NCBI GenBank assembly: GCA_022354845.1
Contig: CP031970.1
Span: forward strand, 62,001 to 126,000
Source of the DNA: Streptococcus suis
Lineage (GTDB): Bacteria; Bacillota; Bacilli; Lactobacillales; Streptococcaceae
Direction: 5' to 3'
DNA length: 64,000 nt
Both the position numbers and the translations under genes were made by a program. The notes beneath the pieces are model-generated. The model had not been told where the DNA came from. It made no database searches and saw nothing but the letters and a program-made list of their open reading frames with translations. Shown here one piece after another: positions 18,027 to 25,776 of this stretch. Position 1 is the first letter of the stretch. Every line of letters begins with the position of its first letter.

Positions 18027-18347
18027 ATGGCACACCATCACGATCATGAACATGACCATAATCACGACGAACCTGAATTGATTACTTTAGTAGACGATCA
18101 AGGTAATGAAACACTTTTTGAAATCTTGTTGACAATTGACGGTCAGGAAGAATTTGGAAAGAACTACGTCCTCCTGATTCCTGCTAGTGCAGAAGAAGAT
18201 GAGAACGGAGAAGTTGAAATCCAAGCCTACTCATACATTGAAAATGAGAACGGCACAGAAGGAGACTTGCAACCAATTCCAGAAGACGCAACAGCAGAGT
18301 GGGATATGATTGAAGAAGTTTTCAACAGCTTTATGGAAGAGGAATAA
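18027..18347 (+). CDS. DUF1292 family protein (YrzB-like)
   Basis: The 106-residue acidic protein has the DUF1292 core ([28 protein letters not shown]). The first fourteen residues are very rich in His and Asp ([13 protein letters not shown]), a potential metal-binding tail that is more extreme than in most family members. The function is unknown. It ends the ireB-ruvX operon, which always runs in this order in Firmicutes. Confidence 0.88.
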   Translation: MAHHHDHEHDHNHDEPELITLVDDQGNETLFEILLTIDGQEEFGKNYVLLIPASAEEDENGEVEIQAYSYIENENGTEGDLQPIPEDATAEWDMIEEVFNSFMEEE

Positions 18348-18520
18348 AAAGGTCCAGTGGACCTTTTTATCTTTGAGCCCAAAATTTGAAAAGCGAAAAC
18401 AAAGGTCCAGTGGACCTTTTTATCTTTGAGCCCAAAATTTGAAAAGCGAAAACAGAGGTCCAGTGGACCTTTTTATCTTTGAGCCCAAAATTTGAAAAGC
18501 GAAAACAAAGGTCCAGTGGA
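18348..18520. repeat. 53-bp tandem repeat carrying serial terminators
   Basis: Starts of the GGTCCAGTGG core fall at 18351, 18404, 18457 and 18510, giving a 53-bp period with three full units and a broken fourth. Each full unit contains AAAGGTCCAGTGGACCTTTTT, a compact hairpin with a T-run, so three intrinsic terminators follow the DUF1292 gene one after another. The rest of each unit (CTTTGAGCCCAAAATTTG and following) has no feature I recognise. The units are near identical, so this is a recent expansion. No variable spacers exist, so it is not a CRISPR array. Confidence 0.9.
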
Positions 18521-18675
18521 AAGAAACAGTCTAGGAAGAGACTGTCTCAGTCTGAGACCGAAAATAGAAGAGTGGTATTTCTAGTTGGTTTAATCGAGGA
18601 TTCTGCTCTGAAGAACTAGAACCTCCCTTCTGGAAAACGATTGTACTACAAAGTTTTGTTAAGCTGGGGAATGAG

Positions 18676-19224
18676 ATGAGTGCAGAACTGGAAAAGTATT
18701 TGAGAGCAAACTCAGATATCATTAGGATTTTGGAAATCGTTAGGGAACTTGATTTAAAAGATTCTTGGCTATGTGCTGGGACGATTCGTAATTTCATCTG
18801 GAATCAATACCATTTTGATAAGACAACTGATGTTGATATTGTATTCTTTGACGAAGGAATATCCTATGAAAAAACTTTAGAAATAGAGAACCATTTGCAT
18901 TATATGTATCCAGAATATAAATGGGAATTAAAAAATCAGGTCTTTATGCATATTCACAGTCCGAACAGTCTTCCTTACCAGTCATCAAAAGATGCAATTG
19001 AAAAATTTCCAGAAAGATGTACAGCTGTTGGTGTACGACTGCTAAAAGAGGGAAACATGGAACTGTTCGCCCCATTTGGAATGGAGGACATCTATCAATA
19101 TAGAGTACGGCCTACCCCTCATTTTTTAGCGGACAAAAACCGTATGCAGCTGTATAAAACGAGAGCTTCTAAGAAGAACTGGGATCACAAATGGCCGCAA
19201 ATGATCATTTCATTTGAAGAATAG
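18676..19224 (+). CDS. Nucleotidyltransferase-like protein (PF06042 type)
   Basis: The 182-residue product resembles the NTP_transf_6 family: LCAGTIRNFIWNQYH followed by the Asp-x-Asp metal site TTDVDIVFFD, and the conserved CTAVGVRLLKEG and ELFAPFGMEDIYQYRVRPTP region. Members are small stand-alone nucleotidyltransferases of unknown substrate. The ribosome-binding site is weak (GGGG). A terminator follows at 19224. Confidence 0.8.
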   Translation: MSAELEKYLRANSDIIRILEIVRELDLKDSWLCAGTIRNFIWNQYHFDKTTDVDIVFFDEGISYEKTLEIENHLHYMYPEYKWELKNQVFMHIHSPNSLPYQSSKDAIEKFPERCTAVGVRLLKEGNMELFAPFGMEDIYQYRVRPTPHFLADKNRMQLYKTRASKKNWDHKWPQMIISFEE

Positions 19225-19256
19225 CTAAATAGATAAGTTCTATTTGGCCTTTTTTT
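19224..19256 (+). terminator. Terminator after the nucleotidyltransferase gene
   Basis: GCTAAATAGA / TCTATTTGGC arms, starting in the stop codon, are followed by T7. It insulates comX from upstream transcription. Confidence 0.8.
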
Positions 19257-19322
19257 ATTTATCCAAATGTATATTCGCGTTGCTTGAATGATGAGAGCAA
19301 AATGACCACATTCTAAAAAGAG

Positions 19323-19369
19323 GACATAAATGTCATGTAAAGTATTGCTTGTTTTCGATAAACTATAGC
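19323..19369 (+). promoter_or_regulatory. ComR box and promoter of comX
   Basis: GACA-TAAA-TGTC (19323-19334) is followed by 29 bases and then TATAGC (19364-19369). The half-sites, spacer length and distance to the -10 equal those in front of comS; the -10 is weaker (TATAGC against TATAAT), so comX should depend more on activation. Confidence 0.83.
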
Positions 19370-19405
19370 CAACGAATTAAGAAAAAACTAAGAGGTTAAT
19401 AGTTT

Positions 19406-19876
19406 ATGAAATTTGAACAAACTTACGCAAAGGTTAGTGGTATTGTACATAAGGCTCGTCAAGAATTTTATATCAAGTTATGGGAAAAGTCAGACTGGGA
19501 TCAAGAAGGAATGATGGTATTATATGAATTATTAGAAAAACAACCCCAGTTATATGATGATAAAGAAAAATTATATGTATATTTTAAAGTAAAATTTAGA
19601 AATCATATAAAGGATGTTATACGCAAGCAAGAAAGTTACAAAAGAAAATTTGACAGAATGGCACATGAAGACATCCATGACCTATCCCATGTTGTGAAAT
19701 CACCTGGACTGGTTAACGATGAATTTATTCTTCTGCAAGATATGTTACAGTCTTATCGGCAACAGTTAAATTCAGAACAACTAGAGCAATACGAAAAATT
19801 GATGGCAGGCCAGAGTTTTAGTGGCCGAAAACAAATGATTCGTGATTTGCAAGACTATTTAGCAGATTTTAAATAA
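19406..19876 (+). CDS. comX: Competence sigma factor ComX (SigX)
   Basis: ComX is the alternative sigma factor that directs RNA polymerase to cin-box promoters of the DNA-uptake genes. The 156-residue product has the streptococcal ComX hallmarks: LWEKSDWDQEGMMVLYELL (region 2), VKFRNHIKDVIRKQESYKRKFD, and a C-terminal region 4 part (LNSEQLEQYEKLMAGQSFSGRKQM). The ComR box upstream places it directly under ComRS. Only one copy is in the window. It is AT-rich relative to its neighbours, as comX usually is. Confidence 0.92.
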   Translation: MKFEQTYAKVSGIVHKARQEFYIKLWEKSDWDQEGMMVLYELLEKQPQLYDDKEKLYVYFKVKFRNHIKDVIRKQESYKRKFDRMAHEDIHDLSHVVKSPGLVNDEFILLQDMLQSYRQQLNSEQLEQYEKLMAGQSFSGRKQMIRDLQDYLADFK

Positions 19877-19995
19877 GCTAGGTCAAGACTGGATAGTATG
19901 CATTTTTTCTATCAACTTAGGACGTGTAAAATACCATGATAGGCTATGTGAGATGTCTATGACAGTTTCTCCATTGAATAATAAAAATGAACAAG

Positions 19996-20033
19996 AAGCC
20001 CTCGCTAAGTGAAGAATCTTAGCAAGGGCTTTT
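19996..20033. terminator. Bidirectional terminator between comX and tRNA-Lys
   Basis: AAGCCCT-c-GCTAAG pairs with CTTAGC-a-AGGGCTT around an 8-base loop, with a T-run on the plus side and A-rich flank on the other. It can end both comX and the minus-strand 6S/tRNA transcript. Confidence 0.75.
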
Positions 20034-20221
20034 GGTTTACGACTTATTGATTTTAATAATCAAAGACAAAACGGATGCGCTCTACTGACGAGCTCTCCCA
20101 AAAGCCCAGCCTCCGATTGCCAAAAGAAACAAGGTGATTCATCTAAATTAATTATATATTTACTCTGAATGAAGCAATATCGATTCTTTGTGACTGAATT
20201 TTTGTTTTTTACGCAAGGAAC

Positions 20222-20246
20222 CACCTGCCCCTTCGGACAGGTGGGT
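20222..20246 (-). other. Hairpin just after the tRNA-Lys gene
   Basis: CCACCTG / CAGGTGG arms enclose a short C/G-rich loop 19 bases after the tRNA 3' end. It lacks a T-run, so it may be a processing or pausing hairpin instead of a terminator. Confidence 0.4.
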
Positions 20247-20264
20247 TTCCCACATATCAACCAA

Positions 20265-20337
20265 TCCTCCCTGTAGGGATCGAACCTACGACCCACGGAT
20301 TAAGAGTCCGCTGCTCTGCCAGCTGAGCTAAGGAAGG
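20265..20337 (-). tRNA. tRNA-Lys (anticodon CTT)
   Basis: On the minus strand the 73-base sequence folds as a cloverleaf: acceptor CCTTCCT / AGGGAGG with discriminator A, D-stem GCTC/GAGC, anticodon arm GCGGA-CTCTTAA-TCCGT with anticodon CTT, and T-arm GTAGG-TTCGATC-CCTAC. CCA is not encoded. It lies directly downstream of the 6S-like RNA and is probably co-transcribed with it. Confidence 0.95.
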
Positions 20338-20345
20338 ATAAAAAA

Positions 20346-20549
20346 ATAAAAATGCTGTATTGGTACCGGTTATCCATGATTTGTATTGATCCCGCACGCT
20401 AGAAGCAGGTGGGTGACACGTTTCTGACTTAGTTGCTTCTGGGTGTGCCAGCTTGCATACTGTCAGAGGATCTTTGTCTCCCTAATAATACAAAAATAGT
20501 CGGTCAACACATAGGTATGAATTCGTATACCACAGCAGTTCTTATCTAT
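20346..20549 (-). ncRNA. ssrS: 6S RNA candidate
   Basis: The 300-base gap between rarA and tRNA-Lys contains a minus-strand transcription unit: TTGATT, 17 bases, then TGgTAAGAT. From the predicted start to 20346 is about 200 bases. The ends pair (TGCTGT-GGTA near the 5' end with TACC-aat-ACAGCA near the 3' end), an inner stem GATCC / GGGATC flanks a large unpaired bubble, and the tip is a long hairpin (CACCCAGAAGCA / TGCTTCTAGCGTG). A 200-nt rod with a central bubble is the 6S RNA layout, which mimics an open promoter and sequesters RNA polymerase. As I recall it, 6S RNA genes often sit beside rarA in Firmicutes. Confidence 0.7.
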
Positions 20550-20629
20550 AATTTAATCTTACCACTTTTTTTAGAAAAATCAAGAGAAAAAATCAAAAAA
20601 TGTAAGCGTTGCCAAAACATTATTGGTTA

Positions 20630-20653
20630 AAAACCTTGTGTTACCAAGGTTTT
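20630..20653 (-). terminator. rarA terminator
   Basis: AAAACCTTG / CAAGGTTTT arms with a 6-base loop follow the rarA stop on the minus strand. Confidence 0.75.
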
Positions 20654-20658
20654 ATCTA

Positions 20659-21930
20659 TTATTTTTTTTTCAAATTTTTTATCTTTTCTTGGGTCATACC
20701 CAAGGCACGCTCGTATTTACCGGTGTCATTGGCGGTAAAGTAGTCCGCATGAAGTAACTTATCGGGCAGGTATTGCTGGTCCACCCATTTTTCAGGATAG
20801 GCATGCGGATACTGGTAGCCAATGGCATTTCCCAGCTCCTTACTTCCAGCATAATGACCGTCTCGCAGGTGATTTGGAATAGGCAGATGACCGTTTTTCC
20901 GCAAATCAGCCAGAGCTGCATCCATAGCCTGATAGGCAGAATTAGACTTGGGTGAGAGAGCCAAATCAACGACCACGTTGGCAATCAAAATCCGTGCTTC
21001 TGGAAAACCAATTTTCTGGGCAGCTTCAAGGGCGGTCACCGTATGGATTTGTGCCTCTGGATTGGCCAAGCCGATGTCTTCATAGGCAATGACCGTCAAG
21101 CGACGAGCCAGACTAGGCAGGTCCTCTGCCTCAATCAAACGGGCGGCGTAGTGTAGGCTGGCATTGACATCGCTGCCTCGAATGGATTTTTGCAGGGCTG
21201 AGAGAATATCGTAGTGGGCATCGCCGTTCTTGTCCATGCTGATGTAGGACTTTTGCAGGCTATTTTCCACGGCATCCAGATCAATGTGGCGACTACCATC
21301 ATCACTTTCCTTGGTCGAAAGCACAGCCAATTCTAGCGAATTATAGGCAGCTCGCAGGTCACCGTTGGTAGCATTGGCTAGGAAGTCCAGAGCCTCCGGT
21401 TCAATGGTGACAGGGAAGTCAAATCCACGTTCGCTGTCTGTCAGAGCCAGTTCCAAGGCTTGTCGGATGTGGCTGGTTTGCAAAGGCTGCAATTCAAAAA
21501 TCTGCACCCGACTACGAATGGCAGGCAGAATTGAGAAAAAGGGATTTTCCGTCGTTGCCCCAATCATGATGATATTGCCATTTTCCAAGAGAGGAAGCAG
21601 GAAGTCCTGTTTGGTCTTGTTGAGACGGTGGATTTCATCGAGCAGGAGAACCAAACCACCGGAAAACTTAGCTTCTTCAGCGATTTCCTGCAGGCGTTTT
21701 TGGTTGTCTGTCGTGGCATTAAAGGTCCGAAAGGCATACTTGGTCGTGCCAGCAATTGCGGACGCAATCGAGGTCTTGCCAATCCCTGGCGGACCGTAGA
21801 GAATCATGGACGATAGCATATTGGCATCAATCATGCGACGGATAATCCTTCCAGGACCGACCAGGTGTTCCTGACCGATTACTTCATCAATGGATTTGGG
21901 CCGCATGCGAAGGGCGAGATTGGCTGGCAT
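20659..21930 (-). CDS. rarA: Replication-associated recombination ATPase RarA (MgsA)
   Basis: RarA is a clamp-loader-like AAA+ ATPase that acts at stalled replication forks. The 423-residue protein has the RuvB-like N-terminus LRMRPKSIDEVIGQEH, Walker A GPPGIGKTS, Walker B VLLLDEIHR, sensor 1 GATTENPFF and the C-terminal MgsA tetramerisation region (RGSDVNASLHYAARLIEAED, EDIGLANPEA, LPNHLRD-like PNHLRDGHY). Transcription diverges from the MazG-like gene through a shared AT-rich region with TATAAT/TATACT hexamers. Confidence 0.93.
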   Translation of the reverse strand: MPANLALRMRPKSIDEVIGQEHLVGPGRIIRRMIDANMLSSMILYGPPGIGKTSIASAIAGTTKYAFRTFNATTDNQKRLQEIAEEAKFSGGLVLLLDEIHRLNKTKQDFLLPLLENGNIIMIGATTENPFFSILPAIRSRVQIFELQPLQTSHIRQALELALTDSERGFDFPVTIEPEALDFLANATNGDLRAAYNSLELAVLSTKESDDGSRHIDLDAVENSLQKSYISMDKNGDAHYDILSALQKSIRGSDVNASLHYAARLIEAEDLPSLARRLTVIAYEDIGLANPEAQIHTVTALEAAQKIGFPEARILIANVVVDLALSPKSNSAYQAMDAALADLRKNGHLPIPNHLRDGHYAGSKELGNAIGYQYPHAYPEKWVDQQYLPDKLLHADYFTANDTGKYERALGMTQEKIKNLKKK

Positions 21931-21999
21931 AGGCTTCCTTTCAGTGTATTTATGGTATAATTATTATACTACAATTTTAAGATTTGGAGAGAAACGAAG

Positions 22000-22335
22000 A
22001 TGGTGGAGTTGACGGTGAGTGTTTTGGAAGAATACTTGCGTGACCACTATGGGACGACAGTTCCCGAGCAAAGTCTCTTTATGAAATTAGTGGAAGAAAT
22101 TGGTGAAGTGGCAGAGCTGCTGAACAAGCGTGCAGGCCGCAAGATGATGGACGGCGAAGAAGACAGCTCTGCTTGTCTGGCAGAAGAACTAGCTGACGTT
22201 ATTCACTATGCTGTAGCCTTGGCAGCGGTGAATCAACTAGATTTAACTAAGTCCATTTTGGAGAAAGACGAGCGGGCTTCCGTCAAATACGGTCGAGAAA
22301 TAAATTTATTGGAATTTATAGAAAAGAGGAAATAG
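22000..22335 (+). CDS. MazG-like nucleotide pyrophosphohydrolase
   Basis: The 111-residue all-helical protein has the MazG metal-binding pattern: LVEEIGEVAELLNK and, 26 residues on, EELADVIHYAVALA (ExxE...ExxD). Such enzymes hydrolyse (d)NTPs to monophosphates and clear aberrant nucleotides. It is the first gene of a tightly packed four-gene run (MazG, DUF3013, ASCH; intergenic gaps of one base). Confidence 0.85.
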   Translation: MVELTVSVLEEYLRDHYGTTVPEQSLFMKLVEEIGEVAELLNKRAGRKMMDGEEDSSACLAEELADVIHYAVALAAVNQLDLTKSILEKDERASVKYGREINLLEFIEKRK

Positions 22336-22336
22336 A

Positions 22337-22807
22337 ATGGCGAAACATGGCTTTTTAGATGTGCTGGAAGTGGCACTGGACAAACACTTTACCTACGATT
22401 ACGAGCTCAACTGGGACAAGAAAAACCACGCAGTTGAGTTAGCTTTCATCTTGGAAGCACAAAATGCGGCTGGGATTGAAACGGTGGATGACGAAGGCAA
22501 TGCCTCTGCGGAGGATATTTTCCTAGAGGAGTATGTCCTTTTATACAACCAGGACAAGTCTCGCTTTGACGAGGAAGACTACCTGGTGGCTCTGCCATTT
22601 GACGCCAAGAAGGGCTTTTCGGCAGAGTTTCTGACCTACTTCGCAGTCTTTCTCAAGGATACCGCCGACCAAGGTTTAGACGACCTCATGGACTTCCTGA
22701 GCGACGAGACTGCCATTGACTTTGGCCTTGACTGGGACGCGGAGGCTTTTGAAAAAGGCAGAGCAGACTTGGTGGAGGGAGAATTTTACCCATATCCGAG
22801 GTATTGA
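22337..22807 (+). CDS. DUF3013 family protein
   Basis: The 156-residue, strongly acidic protein corresponds to DUF3013, a family restricted to streptococci and relatives (FLDVLEVALDKHFTYDYELNWDKKNHAVELAF, DLMDFLSDETAIDFGLDWD). The function is unknown. Starts and stops are one base apart from both neighbours, so it belongs to the MazG-like operon. Confidence 0.8.
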   Translation: MAKHGFLDVLEVALDKHFTYDYELNWDKKNHAVELAFILEAQNAAGIETVDDEGNASAEDIFLEEYVLLYNQDKSRFDEEDYLVALPFDAKKGFSAEFLTYFAVFLKDTADQGLDDLMDFLSDETAIDFGLDWDAEAFEKGRADLVEGEFYPYPRY

Positions 22808-22808
22808 G

Positions 22809-23162
22809 ATGGTTCATGAAATGTTACTGGCTCCAAAACCGTTTGAAATGATGAAGTCTGGTCAGAAGACCATTGAGCTACGACTTTACGATGAGAAGCG
22901 CAAGCATATACAAATTGGAGATCGCATCCGTTTTTATTGTACAGAGAATCAGACGCAAACGATCGAGGTGCAAGTATTAAATCTTCACATATTTGATAAT
23001 TTTGCTCAGTTATACAAAGAACTGGATTTATTATCTTGTGGGTATACGCAAAGCAGTATCAGAGAGGCGAAACCAGAAGATATGGAAGTTTACTATTCGC
23101 GAGAACAGTTAGAACAATATGGTGCAGTAGGTATAGAATTGAGGGTAATAGATTCTATTTGA
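22809..23162 (+). CDS. ASCH domain protein
   Basis: The 117-residue protein has the ASCH signature LLAPKPFEMMKSGQKTIELRLYDEKR with IQIGDRIRF, a PUA-like fold proposed to bind RNA or act on modified nucleosides. The frame is open from 22716, but the ATG at 22809, one base after the DUF3013 stop, starts the conserved domain. An upstream TATTGAG-ATG overlap suggests translational coupling. Confidence 0.8.
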   Translation: MVHEMLLAPKPFEMMKSGQKTIELRLYDEKRKHIQIGDRIRFYCTENQTQTIEVQVLNLHIFDNFAQLYKELDLLSCGYTQSSIREAKPEDMEVYYSREQLEQYGAVGIELRVIDSI

Positions 23163-23218
23163 CATTCCGTTTCCTCTCTTGCTTGACTGTGGGTGAAACT
23201 TTTGCTACTATAAAAATA

Positions 23219-23336
23219 GAAAAGGCGTTGAGCTGGAACTCAACGCCCAGTAGGACCGCTAAACGGTGGTTCAGTTCGTTAGATTAAATAACCGTCAGAA
23301 CTGTATCAAAGTTTGCTGACGGTTATTTTTTATCTC
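23219..23336 (+). ncRNA. Candidate antitoxin RNA of a type I toxin locus
   Basis: A near-ideal promoter (TTGACT, 17 bases, TACTAT at 23206-23211) points right and has no following open frame. The predicted RNA of about 115 bases contains GGCGTTGAG / CTCAACGCC and ends in the hairpin TAACCGTCAG / CTGACGGTTA with T6 (23288-23331). Its 3' end is complementary to the 3' end of the small hydrophobic reading frame on the minus strand, the arrangement of convergent type I toxin-antitoxin RNAs. Confidence 0.5.
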
Positions 23337-23373
23337 GAATAGCTAAAATGATGACGATTATCAAGCTCAGCAT
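23323..23373 (-). CDS. Small hydrophobic type I toxin-like peptide (possibly N-terminally truncated)
   Basis: The minus strand encodes MLSLIIVIILAIRDKK, a single hydrophobic helix with a charged tail, followed directly by the CCGTCAGC...CTGACGG hairpin. This resembles small holin-like or Fst-like membrane toxins. The frame continues upstream without a stop (LYLSGLLVE) but without a good start codon, and no ribosome-binding site precedes the ATG, so the 5' end may have been replaced by the repeat that begins at 23415. Confidence 0.4.
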   Translation of the reverse strand: MLSLIIVIILAIRDKK

Positions 23374-23414
23374 TTCAACAAGTAGACCTGATAAATATAA
23401 ATCCAGAGTTCTCA

Positions 23415-23550
23415 GACGTGAGAGTTTTGAAACGATATTTTTCAAAACTCGAGCTAGTGCGTGCCTTAGACAAATCTTATAGGATTTGTCGTTGCCAGAT
23501 GAGTAAGTTTACTTACCATCTGGCATGGGCTAGCCTTTCTAGCAGATTTG
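23415..23550 (-). repeat. 136-bp element, copy A (inverse of 31221-31356)
   Basis: This stretch is the near-identical reverse complement of 31221-31356. It contains the palindromes GAGTTTTGAAA / TTTCAAAACTC and ACAAATC / GATTTGT, plus CCAGATGAGTAAG / CTTACCATCTGG. In both copies the GACGTGAG end faces a small hydrophobic toxin-like reading frame 20-45 bases away. The remaining part of this 615-bp gap (23551-23777) shows nothing I can name. Confidence 0.85.
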
Positions 23551-23777
23551 CTGTCCACTTCCATGGGCATCACCTCCGTTCAGAAACTTGGAACCATCGT
23601 CTCAAACTTTCCTACACATGTTTATTCGCAGTGCGATTAGAAAATTTTCGAAAAAGTATTATTAGGGCTCCATCGCGCAACATTAACTTGTAAAAAAGGC
23701 TAGAAATCGGTACAATAATTTTAAATAAAATTGTATACAATTTGTAATAATGGATGAGAAAATGCTTTGGAGGGGAA

Positions 23778-24806
23778 ATGTACATTACTTATATTGTTGG
23801 AAATGGATTAGATATACAATATGGTCTAAAAACAAAATATAAAAACTTTTATGAATTTCAAAATGAAATTTATAAAAATAAGAAAGAGAAAAATGACTAT
23901 TCAAACTTTATATATGAAGCTCTCTTCAAGGACAGAGTGAATGATTATGAGAACTGGTCAGACTTTGAGTTATCGATTGGAAAATTGACTAGGGATAATG
24001 AAGAGATTACTAAGACCAATGATGCAAAAGAAAAGTTTATTAATGATTTATCTGATGTAATTGATGATTTACGATTTTATTTAAGTGATGTTCAAAAGTC
24101 ATTTGAATATGAACAAAAAATTATTGATTTTGGAGAGACATTCAACCGCTTAATTAGTGATTTACCCACCCTAAATCAGCCACTAATTACTAAACTTTTC
24201 GATGAAAATAGGTTTGAACATGACATTGTTAATTTAATGACATTAAATTATACTAATGTATTAGATAAATTATTTGAGAAGTCGATGGATACATATAAGA
24301 ACAACTATCGGTCTAGTTCAAGTTCAACTTATAAATTTATTGTGAGAAAACCGATTCACTGCCATGGAAGTTTAGAATTGAACACAATCCTTGGTGTCAG
24401 TAATTCAGAACAGCTATCGGATGAATTTTCTGAGGAGCAGAGAGAATTTTTAATAAAAAATTTGAGTCTCTCAGGAGTTCGTGAAAACCTAGATATTAGA
24501 AACGAACAAATTATCAAAAATTCAGATATTCTCATTATTTATGGAGCATCATTGGGACAGACAGATAGCTATCTTTGGGAAAAAGTAGCAAAATGTTCAT
24601 TAGAACGTGGTGTTCCGATAATAATTTACCACTATGTTGAAAATTTTGATGCCGGAAATCCAATTCGAGTGAGACGTCTGTATACAACTTTTGAAGATAG
24701 GTTTGTTAATAATTGCGGAATTGACTCGGAATTAGAACAACAATTGAGAAAAAATATTATTACAGTTATTGGTAAAAGTATTTTTAAATTAGTTGATATA
24801 GAGTAG
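23778..24806 (+). CDS. AbiH family phage abortive-infection protein
   Basis: The N-terminus YIVGNGLDIQYGLKTKYKNFYEF is the AbiH signature (PF14253), and LMTLNYTNVLDKLF, PIHCHGSLE and LIIYGASLGQTDSYLWEKV correspond to the family's later blocks. AbiH of lactococci arrests phage infection by an unknown mechanism. The 342-residue product starts at 23778 after GGAGGGG; the frame is open further upstream. The gene is clearly more AT-rich than prmA/rsmE next to it, and lies between housekeeping genes next to repeats, which suggests a horizontally acquired single-gene defence insertion. Confidence 0.8.
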   Translation: MYITYIVGNGLDIQYGLKTKYKNFYEFQNEIYKNKKEKNDYSNFIYEALFKDRVNDYENWSDFELSIGKLTRDNEEITKTNDAKEKFINDLSDVIDDLRFYLSDVQKSFEYEQKIIDFGETFNRLISDLPTLNQPLITKLFDENRFEHDIVNLMTLNYTNVLDKLFEKSMDTYKNNYRSSSSSTYKFIVRKPIHCHGSLELNTILGVSNSEQLSDEFSEEQREFLIKNLSLSGVRENLDIRNEQIIKNSDILIIYGASLGQTDSYLWEKVAKCSLERGVPIIIYHYVENFDAGNPIRVRRLYTTFEDRFVNNCGIDSELEQQLRKNIITVIGKSIFKLVDIE

Positions 24807-24821
24807 AAAAGGAAAACAAAC

Positions 24822-25775
24822 ATGAACTCATGGCAAGAATTAACGATTCACGTGCATCGTGATGCAGAAGAAGCAGTTTCAAATCTCATGATTGAAACGG
24901 GCAGTCAGGGGGTAGCCATTAGCGACTCGGCTGACTATGTGGGACAGGAGGACCGTTTTGGTGAACTCTATCCCGAAGTGGAGCAGTCAGATATGATTGC
25001 GATTACGGGCTATTATCCTGATACTGTAGATATTGAGGAAGTTAAGGCAGACTTGGCGACTCGCTTGGCGGATTTGACAGGCTTTGGCTTGGAGATTGGT
25101 CAGGTCAGTCTAGAAAGTCAGGAATTGGCAGAAGAAGATTGGGCGGACAACTGGAAGAAATACTATCAACCAGCGCGCATTACCCATGATTTGACCATTG
25201 TGCCATCTTGGACAGACTACGAGGCGAATGCTGGTGAGAAGATTATACGTCTGGACCCAGGCATGGCTTTCGGTACGGGTACCCACCCGACTACCAAGAT
25301 GAGCCTCTTTGCTCTTTCTCAGGTCCTTCGTGGTGACGAAACGGTCATTGACGTCGGCACAGGCTCAGGTGTACTCTCTATTGCCAGCTCCCTCTTGGGT
25401 GCTAAGGAGATTTTTGCCTATGACTTGGATGAAGTGGCGGTGCGTGTGGCTCAGGAAAACATTGACCTCAATGCCCACACCAGCAATATCCATGTCGCGG
25501 CAGGCGACCTGCTTCGTGGCGTTGACATTGAAGCAGAAGTCATCGTTGCCAACATCTTGGCGGATATTCTCATCCATCTGACGGAGGATGCCTACCGTCT
25601 GGTCAAGGACGAGGGCTACCTAATTATGAGCGGTATCATAGCGGACAAGTGGGACATGGTGCGAGCATCGGCGGAGGCGGCTGGATTCTTTCTTGAGACC
25701 CACATGATTCAAGGTGAGTGGAATTGCTGTATCTTCAAGAAAACGGCGGACCGCTCAGGTGTGATTGGAGGCTAG
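24822..25775 (+). CDS. prmA: Ribosomal protein L11 methyltransferase
   Basis: PrmA trimethylates ribosomal protein L11. The 317-residue protein has the substrate-recognition N-terminus ([31 protein letters not shown]) and a class I SAM-binding domain: [26 protein letters not shown] (motif I), [10 protein letters not shown] and VANILADI (motif IV, NxxA type). It overlaps into rsmE's ribosome-binding site. Confidence 0.95.
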   Translation: MNSWQELTIHVHRDAEEAVSNLMIETGSQGVAISDSADYVGQEDRFGELYPEVEQSDMIAITGYYPDTVDIEEVKADLATRLADLTGFGLEIGQVSLESQELAEEDWADNWKKYYQPARITHDLTIVPSWTDYEANAGEKIIRLDPGMAFGTGTHPTTKMSLFALSQVLRGDETVIDVGTGSGVLSIASSLLGAKEIFAYDLDEVAVRVAQENIDLNAHTSNIHVAAGDLLRGVDIEAEVIVANILADILIHLTEDAYRLVKDEGYLIMSGIIADKWDMVRASAEAAGFFLETHMIQGEWNCCIFKKTADRSGVIGG

Positions 25776-25776
25776 G

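Noticed and set aside
18348..18520. CRISPR-like array
   Set aside because: The 53-bp units are contiguous and identical without variable spacers, and no cas genes are present.
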